From the NCBI GenBank assembly GCA_963578605.1, contig CAUZEA010000151.1, forward strand, positions 1 through 10,870: a stretch of 10,870 nucleotides of DNA, read 5' to 3'. Of the stretch, positions 6,887-10,870 are shown in pieces. Origin of the DNA: JAKVCB01 sp963578605 (GTDB taxonomy: Bacteria; Planctomycetota; Planctomycetia; Pirellulales; Lacipirellulaceae). The notes beneath the pieces are model-generated. The model was not told the origin of the DNA, did no database searches, and saw only the letters and a list, made by a program, of their open reading frames with translations. Both the position numbers and the translations under genes were made by a program. Every line of letters begins with the position of its first letter. Position 1 is the first letter of the stretch.

Positions 6887-8144
6887 CATGTAAAGCTTGG
6901 TGCGACATTGTTAGTAGGTTGGCCTGGCAGCTGGTAGCGCGGCTGTAGCCGACAATCTCTACTTCACCATTGATTCTGGTGACAACGACACGCTGATGAT
7001 GGTCACGGGCCTCACACGTGGTTCATCCGGTGGCGGGCTCGGTAGTGAGCCGGGTTTCAGGGTTGCCGCAACCGGCTCTGACGGCATTGGCGCGATCGAC
7101 GCTGCCATGATTGGTGGCCAGCCACGGGTGGCAACCGGTGGTCAGATCATCCACATTTGGGACGGCAACAACATTGGTTACCTTCGACATGGTGATCCCA
7201 CAGGGCCTGGCGACAACAACCCGGTTCGCGAACTTGTGATGGGCGAAATTGGTGGTAACCCTGACCGGTTGGTGATTGCACGGGAAACAGCGACTGGTGC
7301 TACCAACATTCTAGTACAGATGTTTGAGCCATCGACGATGACTCATATCATGACGCCCGGTCCGCATAATACCATTGGAAATGCTGTTGGTATGGCAAGA
7401 GGTAACTTTACTGACGATGCCCCGGGAAGCGAAGTCGTCATCGGTACGACTGACCTGGCAACACTCAACAAGTCTCCTGGGTTCCAGCTTTACATACGGG
7501 GTGATAACCTGGGATGGCTCGGCCAGCAACCAATTCAGGTGATGAGCGATGTTGCAGCCGGTGACTTGGCGCCGGGACTGAACAACGACGAGGCAATTTT
7601 CACGGGTAACATTGGTGGAGATTCGGGGCCTGGTATCGGCCAGCAATCGCATATGTTCTCGACTGGACCTGGTTTCTCGATGGATTACCAGTGGGAAAAC
7701 GGTGGCGGCGGTCCTCACGATCTGCCTTCGGGTGGGGGACTTTTGTTTAACGCAGTCGCTGTTGGACAGCTCGATACAGATCCTGAGCCGGAAATCGCCC
7801 TGGTTGGTAACAACGTCGTCCGCGTCCTGAACCATGACGGCAGCTTTGTTTTCCAGAGCGGACCGACTGGCCAGAACATGACCGATGTTGTGATCGCCGA
7901 CGCGATGGACAACGATGGTGTGAACGAAATCGTCGCGGTTACCGAGGGCGGTTTTGTATTTGCCTTTGGACATAGCGTTGTAGGCGATGCCGCTTCGGCT
8001 TTTGCCGGCGGAGCACTGGGCTACTACAGTACTGGTGCTAATCCGATTACCGGTGTGGCCGCGCTGAAGATCATTCCCGAGCCCACCAGTGCATTGTTGT
8101 TGCTATTGGCTGCCTGCGGTCTGGCAGCACCACGGCGGCGCTAG
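6884..8144 (+). CDS. PEP-CTERM FG-GAP/VCBS propeller-like protein, frameshifted in the signal peptide
   Basis: Starting at ATG 6884 the frame reads MHVKLGATLLVGWPGSW and stops at TAG 6935-6937. Skipping one base near 6917-6924 gives MHVKLGATLLV then VGLAAGSAAVA, a textbook signal peptide ending AVA before DNLYFTID, and then runs to TAG 8142-8144. The restored protein is about 419 residues. Strand-rich repeats carry calcium-loop-like motifs DTDPEPEIAL (about 297-306) and DAMDNDGVNEIVA (about 339-351), as in FG-GAP/VCBS beta-propellers. The C-terminus is IPEPTSALLLLLAACGLA plus RRR, a PEP-CTERM signal for exosortase sorting. A close structural paralogue starts at 9623. An intrinsic terminator follows 43 bases after the stop. 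Likely a secreted or surface-anchored protein; ligand unknown. Confidence 0.82.
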
Positions 8145-8187
8145 GCCGGCTGCGTTTGTCAGTTTGATTTGTGAGTATGTTTTTTCG

Positions 8188-8219
8188 AGCAGGGGACCAG
8201 TCAGGTCCCCTGCTTTTTT
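8188..8219 (+). terminator. Rho-independent terminator after the propeller gene
   Basis: A perfect 11-bp stem (AGCAGGGGACC at 8188-8198 with GGTCCCCTGCT at 8204-8214) closes on a 5-base loop AGTCA and runs into six T residues (8214-8219). It should separate the propeller transcript from the DUF1559 gene, so the latter needs its own promoter. Confidence 0.92.
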
Positions 8220-8244
8220 ATGACAGTGCTGGTTTTTGTTTTTT

Positions 8245-8253
8245 TGATACAAT
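8245..8253 (+). promoter_or_regulatory. Extended -10-like box TGATACAAT before the DUF1559 gene
   Basis: TG-A-TACAAT matches the extended -10 pattern and follows directly after the terminator, about 54 bases before ATG 8307. An ATGACA at 8220-8225 resembles a -35 box, but the 22-base spacer is too long for a standard promoter. Independent transcription is expected because of the terminator upstream. Confidence 0.35.
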
Positions 8254-8306
8254 GGGCTCGGCCGGGTCCACTGCGGCGTGCAGGAGTGAGCCGGAAGTAG
8301 CAAAGC

Positions 8307-9404
8307 ATGGTTGTTTCGAAGAACAGGATGGGACTGATGAAAAATCGCCACGAGAATGTGGTCAGGGGTTTCACGCTTATCGAACTCCTGGTGGTGATTG
8401 CGATTATTGGCATCCTGATTGCACTCTTGCTCCCTGCCGTGCAGACCGCCCGCGAGTCAGCCCGCCGGATGCAGTGCGCCAACCGCTTGAAACAGATCGG
8501 TTTGGCGCTGCACAACTACCACTCGGTTGCAGGTCGGTTTCCCTACGGTGCGAATGCTGGAAACGGGCATCCGGATTCGCCGCCGGACCGGGATGCACAC
8601 GGATTTCCCGAGTGGCCTTATTTTTTGACCTGGGTCTTCCCCTACCTGGAAAACTCGACCTACGCAGCCCAGATTGCAGAAATCAATTTTGCCCAGCTTT
8701 GTGATCCTTGGGAGCCTTTCGGCACATTTGGCTGTCAGGAATGGCCGCCAGGACTTTTAGGCGCACCTTTTCCAGAACTCTTGTGCCCTTCTGACTGGAG
8801 TGAAGTGACGGTAAAAAATATTGTGGGTGGGAGAGCTCTAGCGGTAACGAACTTTTTGGGCATGTTTCCAGGAGTCAACGAGCGGGAGATACTGCTGGAT
8901 TTTCACCCTGAAGTGATACAGGTCTCTTCGCATCGCCGGATGACAGACCAGGAGCATCGTGACCTGGTGAATAATCGGCGGACCGTCTTTGGAATCAACC
9001 GGGGAACGCCGATTTCCAAAATTGAAGACGGGTCGAGTAAAACAATCATGGTCACCGAGTACCTCCGCGGTTATGCAAATTGCCTGCGGGGCTGGTTTTA
9101 TACCAATCGAAGCGGATTCAAGTTTCTGGTGGCAGGAAATACGCCGAATTCCAGTGTCCAGGACAACCTTCATCGTCATTGTGGAGTGGGGGGCGATGCG
9201 CCGGAAGTTAACTTGCCATGTACACCCGGGGGAATTGTGTTCAATCAGGCTGCGGCGCGGAGTATGCACCCTGGTGGGGTGAATGCCCTGATGGCCGATG
9301 GCGCTGTGAACTTTCACGGTGATTCGATTGACCTGGTCGCCTGGCGGTCGCTCTGCTGGATGAATGATGGTACCGAAGATGGGGTTGGAATGGTGGTGGA
9401 GTGA
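8307..9404 (+). CDS. DUF1559 pseudopilin-like protein
   Basis: The 365-residue product has a type IV prepilin/pseudopilin-type N-terminus. After a short basic leader, processing would fall between G21 and F22 in RGFTLIELLVV, with E26 at the +5 position; hydrophobic residues continue through LIALLLPAVQ. Then come ARESARRMQCANRLKQIGLALHNYH, the PF07596 (DUF1559) signature, and near the C-terminus SMHPGGVNALMADGAVNF (319-336), the other conserved block of the family. Size is within the usual 280-400. The family is greatly expanded in Planctomycetes and is thought to form pseudopilus-like or surface structures; its exact role is unknown. GGAAG lies nine bases before ATG 8307; ATGs at 8328 and 8337 are alternatives with a shorter leader. 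It sits between two paralogous propeller genes on the same strand, which suggests shared use. Confidence 0.95.
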   Translation: MVVSKNRMGLMKNRHENVVRGFTLIELLVVIAIIGILIALLLPAVQTARESARRMQCANRLKQIGLALHNYHSVAGRFPYGANAGNGHPDSPPDRDAHGFPEWPYFLTWVFPYLENSTYAAQIAEINFAQLCDPWEPFGTFGCQEWPPGLLGAPFPELLCPSDWSEVTVKNIVGGRALAVTNFLGMFPGVNEREILLDFHPEVIQVSSHRRMTDQEHRDLVNNRRTVFGINRGTPISKIEDGSSKTIMVTEYLRGYANCLRGWFYTNRSGFKFLVAGNTPNSSVQDNLHRHCGVGGDAPEVNLPCTPGGIVFNQAAARSMHPGGVNALMADGAVNFHGDSIDLVAWRSLCWMNDGTEDGVGMVVE

Positions 9405-9478
9405 GCAGCCACCAAGCGTGCCGAACAAAAAATAAATTGCATTTTAAATATTTTATTTATCATGAGGCAGGATTTTCT

Positions 9479-9487
9479 TGTTAGAAT
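9479..9487 (+). promoter_or_regulatory. Extended -10-like box TGTTAGAAT before the second propeller gene
   Basis: TG-T-TAGAAT lies 136 bases upstream of ATG 9623 and just after an AT-rich tract (9427-9460) that could act as an UP-like element. The same 9-mer occurs on the other strand at 5801-5793. No -35 match was seen. It also falls where a terminator for the DUF1559 gene might be expected; the AT-rich tract contains the weak inverted pair AAATAAA / TTTATTT but no GC-rich stem. Confidence 0.35.
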
Positions 9488-9622
9488 CAAGCGGAGTGGA
9501 TCGTTGTCGGCGGGGCCAGCAGTATCGTCACCTATCAGGGCGGGTTCGCAGGAGTGAACTCTTTTAAAAGGCAGGAGGTCTTTTGTTCATATTGTTCACA
9601 AAAGTAAACTGGAAAAAGAATC

Positions 9623-10870
9623 ATGGTGGGATTGAGCAATAAAGGTTTGGCTTTGATTCTCGTGGGCGTCTTGTGGGTGGTTCTGGCGCGGCTGGCCCTA
9701 CCTGGCTTTGCAGCCGACCGGCTTTTCTTTTTGAACCTGAATTCAGATGTGGGAACCGGTGCCCAGCAGAACAACCTGGGAAAAGTCGACCTGTTGACCC
9801 GCAGTGCCGCTGGCGACGAGGGTACGCCGCGCGGAATCGGCAGCGAACTCGGGTATCTCTCCCAGCCCACCAACAACCCGGATGTGCAGGTGCTTGAAGC
9901 GGGTACGGTCGGCGGTGTTGGAGAAGTCGCAGTAGGTGGCCAGTACCTGCAGCGGTTTACGCTTGACAAACAGTGGATTGCCCAGTGGGATCCGGCCGGT
10001 GGCCCGACTGAGACCCAGTCGATTGACGCGATTGCCTATGGTGATGTGGGAGATCCCGCTTTTGGCCTGACCGACCGGATTGTGGTCACGCGCCGGGTTC
10101 ATCCTATCGGCGGTGGCGGGGGCGAGAACGATGTGCTAATTCACATGATCAGCGCCAATCCCATGGCAGCCCAGGGAATGGTTTCCAACCCAATTCCCAA
10201 CCAGGGGGTGGGAAACTCGATTCACATTGGCGAATTCAACAGCGAAACGCCAGGCAATGAAATTTTGATCACAACGACCGAGACCCACAATACCAGCAGT
10301 TCTACCGCCGGAGACGCCACAACCGGAAATACGCTACTCTATTATGCGCACTCACCAACCGTCCTGACCCAAGAGGGAGGTGACGGTCAGATGTTCATCA
10401 ATCGTCCCATTAGCGATGCGGTGGCCGATGACTTCATTCCCAGCAACCCAGGGTTGGAGTACCTGGTCACAGGCAACAACAGTCCCTCGGGAGTTGACGG
10501 ATTTGGGCAAGGTTCCCACCTCTTTTCCACCACCGACGTCACCGACTACGTCTGGAACCAGATTTTTGAACGGGAGAACGCCCTGGGAGCCTCCCATGGA
10601 ACGCCCCCGGGAGGACTTTTATTCAACGCGGCGACCTCCGCCAACCTGGACGCGGATCCGGAACCAGAAATTGTGCTGGCCGGTAACGACGTGATCCGCG
10701 TGCTGAACCCAGAGGGGGCGCCTACGAATTCTCAGGCTTTCGGCCCGCCGCTGTTTCAATCGGGGCCAACGACGCAGAATTTTATCGATGTTGTGGTGGC
10801 TGACGTGCTGGAAGATGATGGCGTTGATGAAATCGTCGCTGCCAGTGACAGCGGGTTGATTTTTGTCTAT
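9623..10870 (+). CDS. FG-GAP/VCBS propeller-like protein, paralogue of the 6884 gene (cut by window edge)
   Basis: From ATG 9623 the frame is open for 416 codons to the window edge. A signal peptide (LALILVGVLWVVLARLALPG, cleavage likely after GFAA near residue 31) leads into strand-rich repeats. Motifs match the first propeller gene in order: GNSIHIGEFNSETPGNEILI against GNAVGMARGNFTDDAPGSEVVI, SHLFST against SHMFST, GGLLFNAA against GGLLFNAV, DADPEPEIVLAGNDVIRVLN (343-362) against DTDPEPEIALVGNNVVRVLN, and DDGVDEIVA against NDGVNEIVA. The acidic loops suggest calcium binding in an FG-GAP/VCBS propeller. Here the reading frame and signal peptide are intact. A PEP-CTERM end is expected by homology but lies outside the window. 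A weak GGA-containing A-rich site precedes the ATG; a stronger GGAGG at 9574-9578 is too distant. Confidence 0.88.
   Translation, partial: MVGLSNKGLALILVGVLWVVLARLALPGFAADRLFFLNLNSDVGTGAQQNNLGKVDLLTRSAAGDEGTPRGIGSELGYLSQPTNNPDVQVLEAGTVGGVGEVAVGGQYLQRFTLDKQWIAQWDPAGGPTETQSIDAIAYGDVGDPAFGLTDRIVVTRRVHPIGGGGGENDVLIHMISANPMAAQGMVSNPIPNQGVGNSIHIGEFNSETPGNEILITTTETHNTSSSTAGDATTGNTLLYYAHSPTVLTQEGGDGQMFINRPISDAVADDFIPSNPGLEYLVTGNNSPSGVDGFGQGSHLFSTTDVTDYVWNQIFERENALGASHGTPPGGLLFNAATSANLDADPEPEIVLAGNDVIRVLNPEGAPTNSQAFGPPLFQSGPTTQNFIDVVVADVLEDDGVDEIVAASDSGLIFVY

Noticed and set aside
6996..6998. ATG 6996 as start of the first propeller protein
   Set aside because: It has no good ribosome binding site and lies within the mature domain; the GGAGG/ATG at 6870-6886 and the signal peptide place the start upstream, with a frameshift between.
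8220..8253. Standard -35/-10 promoter with ATGACA and TACAAT
   Set aside because: The 22-base spacer is outside the usual 16-18 range; only the extended -10 box is kept, at low confidence.

Overview
This window most likely comes from a planctomycete, probably of the Pirellulales/Rhodopirellula kind. It holds a DUF1559 pseudopilin-like protein, at least two secreted proteins ending in PEP-CTERM sorting signals, a transthyretin/carboxypeptidase-regulatory-like lipoprotein and a DUF1680/GH127-like hydrolase. That combination is characteristic of the phylum. Base composition is moderately GC-rich and intergenic spaces are long. I saw no tRNA, rRNA, CRISPR array or transposase.

Layout, left to right. 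(1) 1-767, minus: the first 255 codons of an Orn/Lys/Arg decarboxylase (CadA/LdcC/AdiA type), cut by the left edge. (2) 768-1229: a divergent regulatory region with a 12-bp palindrome over a possible decarboxylase promoter and a 22-bp-period direct repeat. (3) 1230-3259, plus: a secreted DUF1680/GH127-like glycoside hydrolase, frameshifted in a GGCCT tandem repeat near codon 108. (4) 3338-5722, minus, convergent with it: a 794-residue PEP-CTERM protein with a possible TIM-barrel hydrolase domain, a carbohydrate-binding-like beta-sandwich and passenger-type beta-strand repeats. (5) 6086-6625, minus: a small lipoprotein. (6) 6884-8144, plus: a PEP-CTERM FG-GAP/VCBS propeller-like protein, frameshifted inside its signal peptide, followed by a strong intrinsic terminator. 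(7) 8307-9401, plus, with its stop codon ending at 9404: a DUF1559 pseudopilin-like protein. (8) 9623-10870, plus: a divergent paralogue of the first propeller protein, cut by the right edge.

Apart from the decarboxylase, every gene encodes an exported or envelope protein. The right half forms a cassette of propeller, DUF1559 and propeller that looks like a cell-surface module. The left half suggests degradation of an arabinose-containing or other complex polysaccharide. The most notable observations are the two frameshifts, both in genes whose signals are otherwise intact and both at the same 9-mer TGGCCTGGC (containing a CCWGG site), and the duplicated propeller genes around the DUF1559 gene.
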